Source of the DNA: Actinomycetota bacterium
Lineage (GTDB): Bacteria; Actinomycetota; CADDZG01; JAHWKV01; JAOPZY01
Length of the DNA: 40,244 nt
Direction of reading: 5' to 3'
Assembly (NCBI GenBank): GCA_025963875.1
Contig: JAOPZY010000175.1
Location: 1 to 40,244, forward strand
In this document: in pieces, positions 11,833 through 24,334 of the stretch
Layout: each line of letters starts with the position of its first letter
How positions within the stretch are numbered: position 1 is the stretch's first letter
Notes under the pieces: generated by a model
What the model was told of the DNA's origin: nothing
What the model saw: only the letters and a program-made list of their open reading frames with translations
The model's database searches: none
Translations under genes and position numbers: made by a program

Positions 11833-11852
11833 CACCAAAGCTTCGAGGTCCG

Positions 11853-15824
<3,972 letters not shown>

Positions 15825-18800
15825 TTAGGCCTCCATGTCCACGCTCGAGGGCTCCCTGCGGGAGAGATCGATTCCCAGCTCCTCTGCGGTGCGATAAACG
15901 TCCTCGTCGATCTCCTTCATCTCGATTTCCTTGCCCTCGGCCGAGAGGACCTCGACGTTCAGGCACAGCGACTGCATCTCCTTGATCAGCACCTTGAAGG
16001 ACTCCGGGATCCCCGGCTCGGGGATGTTCTCGCCCTTCACGATGGCCTCGTACACCTTCACGCGCCCCAGCACGTCGTCCGACTTGATCGTGAGCAGCTC
16101 CTGCAGGGCGTAGGCCGCCCCGTACGCCTCGAGGGCCCAGACCTCCATCTCCCCGAAGCGCTGGCCACCGAACTGGGCCTTCCCGCCGAGGGGCTGCTGG
16201 GTGATCATCGAGTAGGGACCGGTCGACCGGGCGTGGATCTTGTCGTCCACCAGGTGGAGCAGCTTCAGGATGTAGAGGTAGCCCACCGAGATCGGGTGGT
16301 CGTACGGCTCCCCGGAGCGCCCGTCGAACAGGACAGCCTTGCCGTCGGCGTCCAGCTCCTGCGACCGTCCGGTGAGGTTGGCCCCGTGGAGGGCCTCCAT
16401 GATGTCCTCCTCACGGGCGCCGTCGAAGACCGGCGTCGAGACCCAGATGGTCCCGTCGGGATCGGCGGGGTGGTTCTCGGTCCTCGGGCTGACCCAGCCG
16501 TACTTGGCTGCCCAGCCCAGGTGGCTCTCGAGCACCTGGCCCAGGTTCATCCGGGACGGCACGCCGAGCGGGTTCAGGATGATGTCCACCGGGGTGCCGT
16601 TGGCGAGGAAGGGCATGTCCTCCTCCGGCAGCACCTTGGAGATGACGCCCTTGTTGCCGTGGCGGCCGGCGAGCTTGTCGCCCTCCTGGATCTTGCGCTT
16701 CTGGGCGACGTAGACCCGCACGAGCTGGTTGACGCCGGGCGGAAGCTCGTCCCCGTTCTCCCTTGAGAACACCCGGACGTCGATGACCTTGCCGTTCTCG
16801 CCGTGGGGCACCTTGAGGGACGTGTCCCGGACCTCCCGGGCCTTCTCACCGAAGATGGCCCGGAGCAGGCGCTCCTCGGGGGTCAGCTCGGTCTCGCCCT
16901 TCGGCGTCACCTTGCCGACCAGCACGTCGCCGGGGCCGACCTCGGCGCCGATGCGGATGATGCCGCGCTCGTCGAGGTCCTTGAGGACCTCTTCGCCGAG
17001 GTTCGGGATGTCCCGGGTGATCTCCTCGGCGCCCAGCTTGGTGTCACGGGCGTCGACCTCGTGGGCCTCGATGTGGATGGAGGTGAGGACGTCCTCCTTC
17101 ACCAGGCGCTCCGAGAGCACGATGGCGTCCTCGAAGTTGTGGCCCTCCCACGGCATGAACGCCACTAGCAGGTTCTTGCCAAGGGCGAGCTCGCCCTTGT
17201 CGGTGGAGGGTCCGTCGGCGATGACCGAGCCGACCTGCACCTGGTCGCCTTCCGCGATGACGGGCTTCTGGTTGATGCAGGTGCCCTGGTTGGAGCGCTG
17301 GAACTTGTGCAGGCGGTACTCCCGGCGGTCGCCGCCGATCCCGCGCACGACGACGTAGTCGGCCGAGACCTCCTCGACGACGCCCGGCTCCTCGGCCAGG
17401 ACCATGTCCCCGGCGTCCAGGGCGGTGCGTCCCTCGAGCCCGGTGCCGATCAGCGGCGCCTGGGCCCGGACGAGTGGGACTGCCTGCTTCTGCATGTTGG
17501 CGCCCATCAGGGCCCGGTTGGCGTCGTCGTGCTCGATGAACGGAATGAGCGCCGCGGCGATCGACACGATCTGCTTCGGCGAGATGTCCATGTAGTCGAC
17601 CTCGCTGGCGGGCAGGAAGTCGACGTCACCGCCCTTGCGGCGCACGAGCACGTGGTCCTCGGCGAACTTGCCGTTGGGCTCGAGGGGCGTGTTGGCCTGC
17701 GCGATGACGTGGCGGTCCTCCTCGTCGGCGGTCAGGTAGTCGACCTGCTCGGTCACCCGTCCCTTCTCGACCCGGCGGTACGGCGTCTCGATGAAGCCGA
17801 ACTCGTTGATGCGGGCGTAGGAGGCCAGCGACCCGATGAGGCCGATGTTCGGGCCTTCCGGGGTCTCGATCGGGCACATGCGGCCGTAGTGGCTCGGGTG
17901 CACGTCCCGGACCTCGAACCCGGCACGCTCCCGCGACAGACCGCCCGGCCCGAGGGCCGAGAGGCGCCGGCGGTGGGTGAGGCCGGTGAGCGGGTTGGTC
18001 TGGTCCATGAACTGGGAGAGCTGGGAGGTCCCGAAGAACTCCTTGATCGAGGCGACGACCGGCCGGATGTTGATGAGGGTCTGGGGCGTGATCGCCTCGA
18101 CGTCCTGGGTGGTCATGCGCTCCCGCACCACCCGCTCCATCCGGGAGAGGCCCACCCGCACCTGGTTCTGGATCAGCTCGCCGACCGAGCGGATGCGGCG
18201 GTTGCCGAAGTGGTCGATGTCGTCGACCTCGTAGCCCTCGTCACCGCGGTGCAGCCGGACGATGTACTGGACCGCCTTGAGGATGTCCTCGTAGGTGAGG
18301 ATCGACTTGTAGCCCGGCGCCCGGAGCCCCTTCTGGGCCTCGTCCATGTGGGCGAAGACCTTCCAGCGCTCCTGCTCCTGGGGCTCCTTGCCGGGCTTGT
18401 CGTTCTGGGCGAGCTCCTCGTAGATGCGGTTGAGCACCTGCATCATGTTGGGGTCGGTCGGGCCCAGCTTCTTGTCCACCTTGTAGCGGCCGACCTTTGC
18501 CAGGTCGTAGCGCTTCCAGTTGAAGAACAGGTTGTCGAGCAGCGTGCGCGCCGAGTCGGGCGTCGGGGGCTCCCCCGGGCGCAGTTTCCGGTAGATGTCC
18601 ATCAGGGCGTCGTCGCCCGTCTCGATGTGGTCGCGCTCGAGGGTGGCACGGATCGACTCGGCGTCGTCGAACAGCCAGAGGATCTCCTCCGAGGACAGGC
18701 CCATGGCCTTCAGCAGGACGGTGACGTTCTGCTTGCGCTTGCGATCGATCCGGACCCCGACAGTGTCCTTTTTGTCTGTTTCAAACTCTAGCCAGGCACC

Positions 18801-19286
18801 CCGGGCGGGGATGACCTTGGCGGCGTAGATCTCCCGGTCAGAGGTCTTGTCCAGCGAGCGGTCGTAGTAGACGCCCGGGGAGCGGACAAGCTGGGACACG
18901 ACGACCCGCTCTGTCCCGTTGATCACGAACGTGCCCTTCTCGGTCATCATGGGAAAATCCCCCATAAATACCGTCTGCTCCTTGATCTCGCCGGTCTCCT
19001 TGTTCATGAAGGTGGCCGTGACGAAGAGCGGGGCCGAGTAGGTCATGTCCTTCTCTTTGCACTCCTGGACGGTGTGCTTGGCGGGGTCGAAGCGGTGCTC
19101 GCCGAAGTCGAGCTGAAGGTTGCCGGTGAAGTCCTCGACGGGCGACATGTCGCGGAACGTCTCCTTCAGGCCCTCGTGGAGGAACCAGTCGAAGGACTCG
19201 CGTTGAATGGCAATCAGGTCGGGGACGGGCTGAATCTCGGGAAATCGGGCAAATGAAAGGCGCTGACGGGCGGGCGTGCTGGGCAA
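15825..19286 (-). CDS. rpoB: RNA polymerase beta subunit
   Basis: The beta subunit has 1153 aa. The rifampicin region around residues 419-445 reads [15 protein letters not shown] ... [20 protein letters not shown]. The positions equivalent to E. coli D516, H526 and S531 are wild type, so rifampicin sensitivity is predicted. [25 protein letters not shown] and the C-terminal beta'-contact region are present. The start is TTG at 19286, 6 bases after AAAGGAGG. Two promoters lie upstream (19480-19509 and 19563-19592), so rpoBC can be made independently of rplJL. Confidence 0.98.
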   Translation of the reverse strand: MPSTPARQRLSFARFPEIQPVPDLIAIQRESFDWFLHEGLKETFRDMSPVEDFTGNLQLDFGEHRFDPAKHTVQECKEKDMTYSAPLFVTATFMNKETGEIKEQTVFMGDFPMMTEKGTFVINGTERVVVSQLVRSPGVYYDRSLDKTSDREIYAAKVIPARGAWLEFETDKKDTVGVRIDRKRKQNVTVLLKAMGLSSEEILWLFDDAESIRATLERDHIETGDDALMDIYRKLRPGEPPTPDSARTLLDNLFFNWKRYDLAKVGRYKVDKKLGPTDPNMMQVLNRIYEELAQNDKPGKEPQEQERWKVFAHMDEAQKGLRAPGYKSILTYEDILKAVQYIVRLHRGDEGYEVDDIDHFGNRRIRSVGELIQNQVRVGLSRMERVVRERMTTQDVEAITPQTLINIRPVVASIKEFFGTSQLSQFMDQTNPLTGLTHRRRLSALGPGGLSRERAGFEVRDVHPSHYGRMCPIETPEGPNIGLIGSLASYARINEFGFIETPYRRVEKGRVTEQVDYLTADEEDRHVIAQANTPLEPNGKFAEDHVLVRRKGGDVDFLPASEVDYMDISPKQIVSIAAALIPFIEHDDANRALMGANMQKQAVPLVRAQAPLIGTGLEGRTALDAGDMVLAEEPGVVEEVSADYVVVRGIGGDRREYRLHKFQRSNQGTCINQKPVIAEGDQVQVGSVIADGPSTDKGELALGKNLLVAFMPWEGHNFEDAIVLSERLVKEDVLTSIHIEAHEVDARDTKLGAEEITRDIPNLGEEVLKDLDERGIIRIGAEVGPGDVLVGKVTPKGETELTPEERLLRAIFGEKAREVRDTSLKVPHGENGKVIDVRVFSRENGDELPPGVNQLVRVYVAQKRKIQEGDKLAGRHGNKGVISKVLPEEDMPFLANGTPVDIILNPLGVPSRMNLGQVLESHLGWAAKYGWVSPRTENHPADPDGTIWVSTPVFDGAREEDIMEALHGANLTGRSQELDADGKAVLFDGRSGEPYDHPISVGYLYILKLLHLVDDKIHARSTGPYSMITQQPLGGKAQFGGQRFGEMEVWALEAYGAAYALQELLTIKSDDVLGRVKVYEAIVKGENIPEPGIPESFKVLIKEMQSLCLNVEVLSAEGKEIEMKEIDEDVYRTAEELGIDLSRREPSSVDMEA

Positions 19287-19479
19287 GCAATGCCTCCTTT
19301 AAAGCTGGTGGGTCAACGTGACGACAACTATTGAGCGGCCAGGCTGGCCAGGCGTCTTGGGCGCTGGACGGCCCCCCTGGTCGTCCAAATTTGGATCAAA
19401 TAGGTCAAATTTTGATCAAAGGCGCGCCAAAACCGAAGCAACTAGTAGGTTAACTCGCGGGTAAACACGACAAACGGGC

Positions 19480-19509
19480 ATAGTAGCACACTGTGCTACC
19501 GCCCGTCAA
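19480..19509 (-). promoter_or_regulatory. rpoBC promoter, proximal (P2)
   Basis: On the minus strand TTGACG (19509-19504), an 18-bp spacer and TACTAT (19485-19480) form a strong sigma-A-type promoter, with TGC directly before the -10 as an extended element. The predicted start near 19473 leaves a leader of about 185 nt before rpoB. The spacer holds a perfect 17-bp palindrome (19483-19499). Confidence 0.75.
19483..19499. promoter_or_regulatory. Perfect 17-bp palindrome in rpoBC P2, candidate operator
   Basis: GTAGCACA-C-TGTGCTAC is an exact 8-bp inverted repeat around one base. It lies between the -35 and -10 and overlaps three bases of the -10. A protein dimer bound here would block RNA polymerase. 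No repressor is known to me for this site, and part of one arm is explained by the extended -10 (TGCTAC), which rpsL shares. The full symmetry is not explained by promoter consensus. Confidence 0.5.
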
Positions 19510-19562
19510 CAGATTCGTTGGCGCTCGTCGCAGATCTGCACCCGTTTTTCGGAGTCGAGGCA

Positions 19563-19592
19563 ATGGTAGGCCCCCCCGGCTGCTTGTGTCAA
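19563..19592 (-). promoter_or_regulatory. rpoBC promoter, distal (P1)
   Basis: On the minus strand a perfect TTGACA (19592-19587), an 18-bp spacer and TACCAT (19568-19563) form a promoter in the gap between rplL and rpoB. The predicted start is near 19556, giving a leader of about 270 nt. The leader includes AT-rich palindromes CCAAATTTGG (19385-19394) and TTTGATCAAA (19411-19420). Confidence 0.7.
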
Positions 19593-19636
19593 ATCTTTCC
19601 CAACTCCACCGCCCAGCCTTCACCCCCAGGCCTTCA

Positions 19637-19665
19637 CCCGGGCCGCCGGCTTGGGCGGCTCCGGG
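19637..19665. other. Strong GC hairpin after rplL
   Basis: Twenty bases after the rplL stop, arms CCCGG+GCCGCC and GGCGGC+CCGGG (one bulged T) pair around a 6-base loop. No T-run follows on the minus strand. It could reduce transcription from rplJL into rpoB, as the rplL-rpoB attenuator does in enterobacteria, or protect the rplL 3' end. Function is inference. Confidence 0.4.
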
Positions 19666-19685
19666 CGGAGGCTGGTGCAGACCCT

Positions 19686-20066
19686 CTACTTCAGCTCGAC
19701 GGAGCCTCCTGCGGCCTCCAGCTGCGCCTTGGCCTTCTCGGCGGCTTCCTTCGTCACCTTCTCGAGGACGGGCTTCGGGGCGCCGTCCACGAGGTCCTTG
19801 GCCTCCTTCAGGCCGAGGGACGTGAGCGACCGCACCTCCTTGATGACCTGGATCTTCTTGTCGCCGGCGGCCGTGAGGACGACGTCGAACTCGTCCTTCT
19901 CCTCCTCGGGCTCCGCAGCCGCGGCGGCGGGGCCGGCCGGGCCGGCGGCCGCGACCGGAGCTGCGGCCGTGACGCCGAACTTGTCCTCGAACGCCTTTAC
20001 GAACTCGGAGAGCTCGAGGACGGTCATGCCGCCGATCTGATCGAGCAGTTCCTCAGTGTTTGCCAT
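19686..20066 (-). CDS. rplL: 50S ribosomal protein L7/L12
   Basis: L7/L12 forms the stalk that recruits translation GTPases. The 126-aa product has the N-terminal dimerisation helices ([27 protein letters not shown]) and an Ala/Gly/Pro hinge (residues about 34-56). The conserved C-terminal domain follows ([40 protein letters not shown]). A perfect GGAGG ribosome-binding site precedes the ATG at 20066. It follows rplJ by 31 bases and shares its attenuated leader. Confidence 0.98.
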   Translation of the reverse strand: MANTEELLDQIGGMTVLELSEFVKAFEDKFGVTAAAPVAAAGPAGPAAAAAEPEEEKDEFDVVLTAAGDKKIQVIKEVRSLTSLGLKEAKDLVDGAPKPVLEKVTKEAAEKAKAQLEAAGGSVELK

Positions 20067-20097
20067 TGCTACCTCCTTGCATCTTCGAAGTGAATCT

Positions 20098-20730
20098 TTA
20101 CGGTGTCGCTTGAGCTTCGGTGTCCGCTTCCGGAGCTGGGGCCGGTGCGGTGGGTTCTGGGGCCGGCTCTGCCGGGGCGGCCTCGTCGGCGGCGGCCTCG
20201 GGGGCCGGGGCGCCTGCCGTCACCTTCTCGCGGTAGGCACCCAGGGCGTAGCCGAGGCTCCGCACCGGTGCCTGCAGCAGGGCTGCCAGCTTGGACAGGG
20301 GTGCCTGGAAGGCGCCCGCAATCTGGGCGAGCAGGACCTCTCGGGGGGCCACGTGCGCCAAGGCGGCTGCCCGCTCGGCGCTGAGGACCCTGCCGGTGAG
20401 CAGGCCGCCCTTCAGCACGAGGGCCGGGTACTTCCTGGAGATCTCGTCGAGGCCCTTGGCGGCGGTCACCGGGTCGCCCTTCACGAAGGCGATCGCGGTG
20501 GAGCCCTCCAGGAGGGGCAGCAGGTCCTCGAGGCCGATGTCCTTGGCGGCGATCTTCGCCAGGGTGTTCTTCACGACCTTGAAATCGGTCTGCGAGGCCG
20601 CCAGCGAGCGCCGGAGCTCGGTCATCTCGGCCACCTTGAGGCCGCGGAACGAGGTCAGCAGGGCGGCCTGGGACTCACGGAACTCTCCCTTGAGCCGCTC
20701 GACCGCCTCGATCTTCTGCGCCTTTGGCAT
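20098..20730 (-). CDS. rplJ: 50S ribosomal protein L10
   Basis: L10 anchors the L7/L12 stalk and represses its own operon by binding the leader RNA. The ATG at 20730 gives 210 aa: [48 protein letters not shown] and [11 protein letters not shown], followed by the C-terminal helix that binds L7/L12. The last 40 residues are Ala/Pro/Glu-rich. GGAG lies about 8 bases upstream of the chosen ATG. The longer open frame to 20808 begins inside the leader terminator and is rejected. Confidence 0.97.
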   Translation of the reverse strand: MPKAQKIEAVERLKGEFRESQAALLTSFRGLKVAEMTELRRSLAASQTDFKVVKNTLAKIAAKDIGLEDLLPLLEGSTAIAFVKGDPVTAAKGLDEISRKYPALVLKGGLLTGRVLSAERAAALAHVAPREVLLAQIAGAFQAPLSKLAALLQAPVRSLGYALGAYREKVTAGAPAPEAAADEAAPAEPAPEPTAPAPAPEADTEAQATP

Positions 20731-20763
20731 AACGTCACTCCGTCTTTTGTGTCTCTGTACGCG

Positions 20764-20794
20764 AAAAAAACGACCCACCGGAGACGGTAGGTCG
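20764..20794 (-). terminator. Leader attenuator terminator of rplJL
   Basis: On the minus strand CGACCTACCG-TCTC-CGGTGGGTCG forms a 10-bp stem (one G-T pair) followed by seven T residues, 34 bases before the rplJ ATG. It is a textbook intrinsic terminator placed before, not after, a gene. It therefore acts as an attenuator. Its 3' arm overlaps the sequence GTCTCCGG that can instead pair with the start of the leader. Confidence 0.85.
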
Positions 20795-20880
20795 CGCGAG
20801 TCGTCCAAACTCTCGACGCCTCGGCGGGCTCCTCCCGGGGTCGGGGGGACTTAGGGCCAGCGGCCACCTGCTGTCTCCGG
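20764..20880 (-). promoter_or_regulatory. L10-type ribosomal protein leader of rplJL
   Basis: The leader begins CCGGAGACAGCAGGTGG (20880-20864), with the GACAGCAGGTG element of L10 leaders, followed by CCCTAAGT and CCCGCCGAGG, which resemble the other conserved strands. CCGGAGAC (20880-20873) can also pair perfectly with GTCTCCGG (20785-20778), and that pairing disrupts the terminator at 20764-20794. Known L10 leaders work by L10-L12 binding that prevents the antiterminator and favours termination, and the arrangement here fits that model. Assignment is by motif and pairing only. Confidence 0.7.
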
Positions 20881-20887
20881 CAGATCC

Positions 20888-20913
20888 ATCATATATGCGG
20901 CCGGGCCGGCCGC
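20888..20913 (-). promoter_or_regulatory. Candidate rplJ promoter with GC palindrome
   Basis: TATGAT (20893-20888, minus strand) would place the transcription start near 20881, exactly where the L10 leader begins. No good -35 is present. Instead a perfect 17-bp palindrome GCGGCCGG-G-CCGGCCGC (20897-20913) occupies the spacer and -35 edge. It may be an operator, or a hairpin ending the rplA transcript. Confidence 0.4.
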
Positions 20914-20940
20914 GGGGGCCGGTCAGGCCGAGCTAAGTCC

Positions 20941-20964
20941 GCAATCGCGCGTATCTGCGCGAAA
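20941..20964. repeat. Copy of a TCGCGC...GCGCGA palindromic motif
   Basis: On the minus strand TTTCGCGCAGATACGCGCGA (continuing ATTGC) lies just after the rplA stop. It matches the sequence at 36474-36497 at 21 of 24 positions, although the two loci are unrelated. It may form a 6-bp hairpin after rplA. Purpose unknown. Confidence 0.45.
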
Positions 20965-20979
20965 GACGACCAACCTGTG

Positions 20980-21720
20980 CTAGGCGGTTGCCCCCACGGC
21001 ATCCGAGGCAGCGCCGTCGGCGGTCGCCTCTTTCAGCCGGGCGACGTCCACCCTGACACCTGGTCCCATGCTCGGAGCCAGAGTGACCGACTTGAGGTAC
21101 TTGCCTTTGGCGGCGGCAGGCTTGGCCCGCAGGACCTCGTCGACAACGGCCAGGTAGTTCACCGCCAGGTCGCCGGCGCTGAACGATGCCTTGCCGATCA
21201 CGGTGTGGACGTTGGCCTGGCGGTCGGTGCGGTACTCGATCTTGCCCGCCTTGACCTCCCTCACCGCCCGGGCGACGTCGGGGGTGACCGTGCCGGACTT
21301 GGGGTTCGGCATCAGGCCGCGGGGGCCGAGGATCTTTCCGAGCTTGCCGACGACCGGCATCATGTCCGGCGAGGCGATGGCCACGTCGAAGTCCGTCCAG
21401 CCCTTCTGGATGCGGTCGGCCAGGTCCTGAGCCCCGACGACCTCGGCGCCCGCCTCCTCCGCCTCCCGGGCCTTCTCGCCCTGGGCGAACACGGCGACCC
21501 GGACCGTCTTGCCGGTACCCCTTGGCAGGCTGACCGAGCCTCGAACCTGCTGGTCGGCCTTCCGGGGATCGACGCCAAGCCGCAGCGTCAACTCGACGGT
21601 CTCATCGAACTTGGCTGTAGCCAGAGTCTTGGCGAGATCGAGAGCTTCGGCCGGACCATAGAACTTCTCCCGGTCATAGATCTCGACCGCTTTCCTGTAC
21701 CGCTTGCCCTTGTGGGCCAT
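20980..21720 (-). CDS. rplA: 50S ribosomal protein L1
   Basis: L1 forms the mobile L1 stalk at the E site. The 246-aa product contains [19 protein letters not shown], the [12 protein letters not shown] block, [18 protein letters not shown] and the C-terminal [25 protein letters not shown], all L1 signatures. I prefer the ATG at 21720 because AGGAGA then lies about 8 bases upstream. The in-frame ATG at 21726 would be only about 2 bases from it. It follows rplK by 31 bases. Confidence 0.97.
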   Translation of the reverse strand: MAHKGKRYRKAVEIYDREKFYGPAEALDLAKTLATAKFDETVELTLRLGVDPRKADQQVRGSVSLPRGTGKTVRVAVFAQGEKAREAEEAGAEVVGAQDLADRIQKGWTDFDVAIASPDMMPVVGKLGKILGPRGLMPNPKSGTVTPDVARAVREVKAGKIEYRTDRQANVHTVIGKASFSAGDLAVNYLAVVDEVLRAKPAAAKGKYLKSVTLAPSMGPGVRVDVARLKEATADGAASDAVGATA

Positions 21721-21751
21721 GTGCATGTCTCCTGTTTCTAACCCTTTTTTT

Positions 21752-22189
21752 CTAACCCTCGACCGCCACGCCCATGGAGCGGGCAGTTCCTGCGATGATC
21801 TTCATGGCCTGATCGATGTCGTAGGCGTTCAGGTCGGGCAGCTTCAACTCCGCGATGCGGCGCAGCTCGTCCCTGCTGACCGACCCGACCCGCGTCTTGT
21901 GCGGATCGGCGGACCCCTTGGGGGCACCGGCAGCCTGCTTCAGCAGGACCGAGGCCGGGGGGGTCTTCAGGACGAACTCGAAGCTGCGGTCCTCGTAGAT
22001 CGTCACCTGCACGGGGACGACCGTGCCGGTCTGGGAGGCGGTCCGCTCGTTGTAGCTGCGGACGAACTCCATGATGTTGACCCCGTGGGGACCGAGGGCG
22101 GTACCCACCGGGGGGGCCGGCGTGGCTTGGCCCGCAGGGATCTGGAGCTTGACCACCGCGCGGATCTTCTTCTTCCTGGGAGTTGCCAT
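21752..22189 (-). CDS. rplK: 50S ribosomal protein L11
   Basis: L11 is part of the GTPase-associated centre and is needed for RelA activation. The product is 145 aa: [29 protein letters not shown] at the N-terminus with the conserved proline pair, [14 protein letters not shown], and GTARSMGV near the end. The ATG is at 22189, 25 bases after the nusG stop, in the standard nusG-rplK-rplA order. Confidence 0.98.
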   Translation of the reverse strand: MATPRKKKIRAVVKLQIPAGQATPAPPVGTALGPHGVNIMEFVRSYNERTASQTGTVVPVQVTIYEDRSFEFVLKTPPASVLLKQAAGAPKGSADPHKTRVGSVSRDELRRIAELKLPDLNAYDIDQAMKIIAGTARSMGVAVEG

Positions 22190-22214
22190 CGTGACTTCCT
22201 TCCTACTTCAAGAG

Positions 22215-22976
22215 CTACAGCTTGGCGACCTGCTCGAACGAGAGCTCGACGGGCGTCTCCCGACCGAAGATGTTGACGAGAACCTTCAGCTTCGACTGAT
22301 CCACGTTGATGTCCGAGATCGTGCCGGTGAAATTGGCGAACGGCCCCGTGACCACCCGGACGCTCTCGCCCACCTCGAACTCGAGGCGGGGCTTCAGCCG
22401 CTCGACGGGCTTGACCTGCAGGATCTTCTCGACCTCCCGGGTGGCGAGCGGCACCGGCTTGGCCCCCGACCCGACGAAGCCGGTCACCCCGGGCGTGTTC
22501 CGCACGACGTACCAGGAGTCGTCGTCGACGTACATGCGGACCATCAGGTAGCCCGGGAAGATCCGCTTCTGGACCACCTGCTTCTTGCCGCCCTTGAACT
22601 CGATCACGTCCTCGATGGGGATGACGACCTCGAAGATCTTGTCCTCCATGTTCATGGAGCGGATCCGGGTGTCGAGGTTGGCCTTCACCTTGTTCTCGTA
22701 GCCGGCGTAGGTGTGCACGACGTACCAGTCGCCTGGACGCTCTGCGGGAGGGATGAACTCCTCCTCGAAGTCGGCGGGTTCGCCTTCGGCCTCCGCTTCG
22801 GGGTCGGTATCGGCGGCCAGGTCGGCCTCCAACTCCGATTCGAGTTCCGGCTCCAGGGCGGGCTCCAGCCCAGCCTCCACGGGCGCCTCAACGGCGTCGG
22901 TCGGGGTGTCTATCACTTCGGTGTCCGTAGTCAAGGTGTCATTTGCCTCCGGGTCGTCCGGGTCGTTGTCGGGCAT
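22215..22976 (-). CDS. nusG: Transcription antitermination factor NusG, acidic N-terminal extension
   Basis: NusG binds RNA polymerase and couples it to ribosomes or Rho. Residues about 80-253 are a full NusG: the NGN domain ([39 protein letters not shown]) and the KOW domain ([18 protein letters not shown]). Residues 1-78 are an unusually acidic Asp/Glu/Thr/Ala extension. The ATG at 22976 has no clear ribosome-binding site (CCCCACCCC precedes it), so translation may be coupled to secE, whose stop is 9 bases upstream. Confidence 0.96.
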   Translation of the reverse strand: MPDNDPDDPEANDTLTTDTEVIDTPTDAVEAPVEAGLEPALEPELESELEADLAADTDPEAEAEGEPADFEEEFIPPAERPGDWYVVHTYAGYENKVKANLDTRIRSMNMEDKIFEVVIPIEDVIEFKGGKKQVVQKRIFPGYLMVRMYVDDDSWYVVRNTPGVTGFVGSGAKPVPLATREVEKILQVKPVERLKPRLEFEVGESVRVVTGPFANFTGTISDINVDQSKLKVLVNIFGRETPVELSFEQVAKL

Positions 22977-22985
22977 GGGGTGGGG

Positions 22986-23270
22986 TCAGGCGCCAGAGAT
23001 CAGCTTGACCACCAGCTTGGTGAAGGCGATGTCGAGGCCCCAGATCAGCATCATGAAGAAGGTTACCGACACCACCACAACCAGGGTATACGTGAGGACC
23101 TCCTGGCGGCTCGGCCAGGCGACCCGGGCGAGCTCCCCCCGGACCTCCTTCACGAAGTCCCTGGGCTTGGTGCGCCTCCGCTTCGCGGCAACCTGCTGCG
23201 GCGTGGGCCGCTTGAGCCGGTCCGCGGCGCCTTCCCGCTTCTTCACCATCCGCTTCGTTTCTCGGTTCAC
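22986..23270 (-). CDS. secE: Preprotein translocase subunit SecE
   Basis: SecE clamps SecY in the inner membrane. The GTG at 23270 gives 94 aa: a basic cytoplasmic part (KRPTPQQVAAKRRRTKPRDFVKEVRGELARVAWPSRQEV, partly quoted family block), then one hydrophobic helix (YTLVVVVSVTFFMMLIWGLD) as in short actinobacterial SecE. CCGGAG lies 9 bases upstream. An ATG at 23249 is the alternative start. A longer frame from 23339 would run into tRNA-Trp and is rejected. Its place after tRNA-Trp and before nusG confirms the call. Confidence 0.93.
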   Translation of the reverse strand: MNRETKRMVKKREGAADRLKRPTPQQVAAKRRRTKPRDFVKEVRGELARVAWPSRQEVLTYTLVVVVSVTFFMMLIWGLDIAFTKLVVKLISGA

Positions 23271-23309
23271 GCTTCGCACTCCGGAGGTCGATCGGGAGCC
23301 TGGTGGGTC

Positions 23310-23385
23310 TGGCAGGCCCGGAGGGACTTGAACCCCCAACCCCCGGTTTTGGAGACCGGTGCTCTGCCAGTTGAGCTACGGGCCT
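23310..23385 (-). tRNA. tRNA-Trp (CCA anticodon)
   Basis: The 76-base gene has acceptor arms AGGCCCG and CGGGCCT, D-arm GTAGCTCAACTGGCAGAGC, anticodon loop CTCCAAA (anticodon CCA) and T-loop GTTCAAGTC. Discriminator G and an encoded 3' CCA follow. The position directly before secE is the usual one in actinobacteria. Confidence 0.97.
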
Positions 23386-23423
23386 GTGTGCGCGCCATCA
23401 TGATGCCCGCTGTGGTTCCACTC

Positions 23424-23452
23424 AGTATAGGGATCGCTCGCAGGTGCGGCAA
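23424..23452 (-). promoter_or_regulatory. Promoter for tRNA-Trp-secE-nusG-rplKA
   Basis: On the minus strand TTGCCG (23452-23447), a 17-bp spacer and TATACT (23429-23424) form a good sigma-A-type promoter. The predicted start is near 23417, about 30 bases before the tRNA. No other promoter is evident until rplJ. Confidence 0.8.
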
Positions 23453-23473
23453 TCAGGGCGCCCTCAAGACGCG

Positions 23474-23499
23474 CTCGAGGGCGCCGGAGCGCCCTCGAG
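23474..23499. terminator. Hairpin terminator after the small membrane protein gene
   Basis: Arms CTCGAGGGCGC and GCGCCCTCGAG form a perfect 11-bp stem around CGGA (TCCG on the minus strand), the same tetraloop as the rpoC terminator. There is no T-run, but the placement between the 23521 stop and the tRNA-Trp promoter fits a terminator. Confidence 0.6.
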
Positions 23500-23520
23500 G
23501 TGAAGCGAAGTTGTGAGAAG

Positions 23521-23763
23521 TTACGCCGTCTTGCCGAAGCGGGTCCAGACCTCGTGCAGGACGCCGGCGATGACGACCGCGGTGCCGAGTGCGAAGACCG
23601 CCCGCAGGACGTCGACGGACAGCGAGCGGTAGAGGAAGTAAGCGGCGACGCCGCCTACCAGACCGAAGATCGCGTCCCAGGTGAGGTTCGACTCCTTGAG
23701 GAAGAGCGCCTTCACGACCAACCCACCGAGAATGCCCATCGCGATTGCGATTCCGATGACCAC
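23521..23763 (-). CDS. Small membrane protein, GlsB/YeaQ/YmgE-like, putative ECF target
   Basis: The 80-aa protein has three hydrophobic segments (residues about 2-22, 29-48 and 53-73) separated by KESNLTWD and YRSLSVDV. Gly-rich helices with GLVGG resemble the GlsB/YeaQ/YmgE stress membrane family, but the match is weak. It could be an unrelated small membrane protein. The start is GTG at 23763 with AAGGAGG 5-6 bases upstream. An ECF-type promoter at 23860-23886 lies about 90 bases upstream and matches that of the sigma gene next door. I infer that it belongs to the sigma factor's regulon. Confidence 0.7.
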   Translation of the reverse strand: MVIGIAIAMGILGGLVVKALFLKESNLTWDAIFGLVGGVAAYFLYRSLSVDVLRAVFALGTAVVIAGVLHEVWTRFGKTA

Positions 23764-23859
23764 GTCTGCCTCCTTCTTGTCCGGGGTATTGGCCCCGGGC
23801 CTTGTCGGGATCCGTGACCCTTCTCGATTGAGCCGGGCGGTCCCGCTTTCACCACATCA

Positions 23860-23886
23860 GACGTAGGCGAGGCGGGGAAGGTTACA
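23860..23886 (-). promoter_or_regulatory. ECF sigma promoter before the small membrane protein
   Basis: On the minus strand TGTAACCTT begins at 23886. The -35 TGTAAC (23886-23881) and CGTC (23863-23860) are separated by 17 bp. AAC and CGTC are the common core bases of ECF promoters. The same -35 plus three bases (TGTAACCTT) occurs before the sigma operon. The predicted start near 23853 leaves a 90-base leader. Confidence 0.65.
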
Positions 23887-23924
23887 TGGCGGGGATTTCG
23901 TGGGTCGCAGAGAAAGCCTGGCCT

Positions 23925-24332
23925 TCAGGCGTGGACGGCGGCGGTGCGAAGTCCGCTCACCAGCCGGCGGCGACGGCGGCCCCGGATGAGGACGGCGCCG
24001 GTGGCCAGCCCGGCGAGCAGGATGGCGGCTCCTCCGGCGGCGGCCACCCGAGGGTCGGCGAGGCGGTCGCGCACTTCCCGGGCGGCGGCCACGTGCCGGC
24101 GGAGCCTCACCCGTGAGCGGACGGCGTCGATCGTCGCCGGCAGCAGCCAGGCTGGGGGCTCGATGGTCTGGGTCGCGAGGGCCGCAAGGGCACCCTGCAG
24201 ATCCCGGTAGGCATCCAGCTCGCCCCGGCAGCGGTCGCAGGTGCGCAGGTGGGCGTCGAGGGCACTGGCGGCGGGCCCACCGGACTGGTCGATGTAGGAC
24301 GGGATGTGCTGGGCTGCCTCACGACACTCCAC
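23925..24332 (-). CDS. Zinc-finger anti-sigma factor, membrane-anchored
   Basis: The 135-aa protein begins ECREAAQHIPSYIDQ and carries the HxxxCxxC motif of zinc-containing anti-sigma factors (HLRTCDRC, residues 28-35), with an upstream Cys at position 3. A single hydrophobic segment (AAAGGAAILLAGLATGAVLI, residues about 95-116) is followed by RGRRRRR, so the N-terminus should be cytoplasmic and hold the sigma factor. The GTG at 24332 is 2 bases after the sigma stop, so the two are surely coupled. The signal it senses is unknown. Confidence 0.88.
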   Translation of the reverse strand: MECREAAQHIPSYIDQSGGPAASALDAHLRTCDRCRGELDAYRDLQGALAALATQTIEPPAWLLPATIDAVRSRVRLRRHVAAAREVRDRLADPRVAAAGGAAILLAGLATGAVLIRGRRRRRLVSGLRTAAVHA

Positions 24333-24334
24333 CG

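Noticed and set aside
22986-23339. SecE starting at 23339
   Set aside because: This start lies inside tRNA-Trp; the GTG at 23270 has a ribosome-binding site.
23456-23475. CCCTCAAG near 23460 as a further copy of the TTGAGG hairpin repeat
   Set aside because: It shares only the short CTTGAGGG core and lacks the CCTATCC flank and matching stem, so chance is likely.
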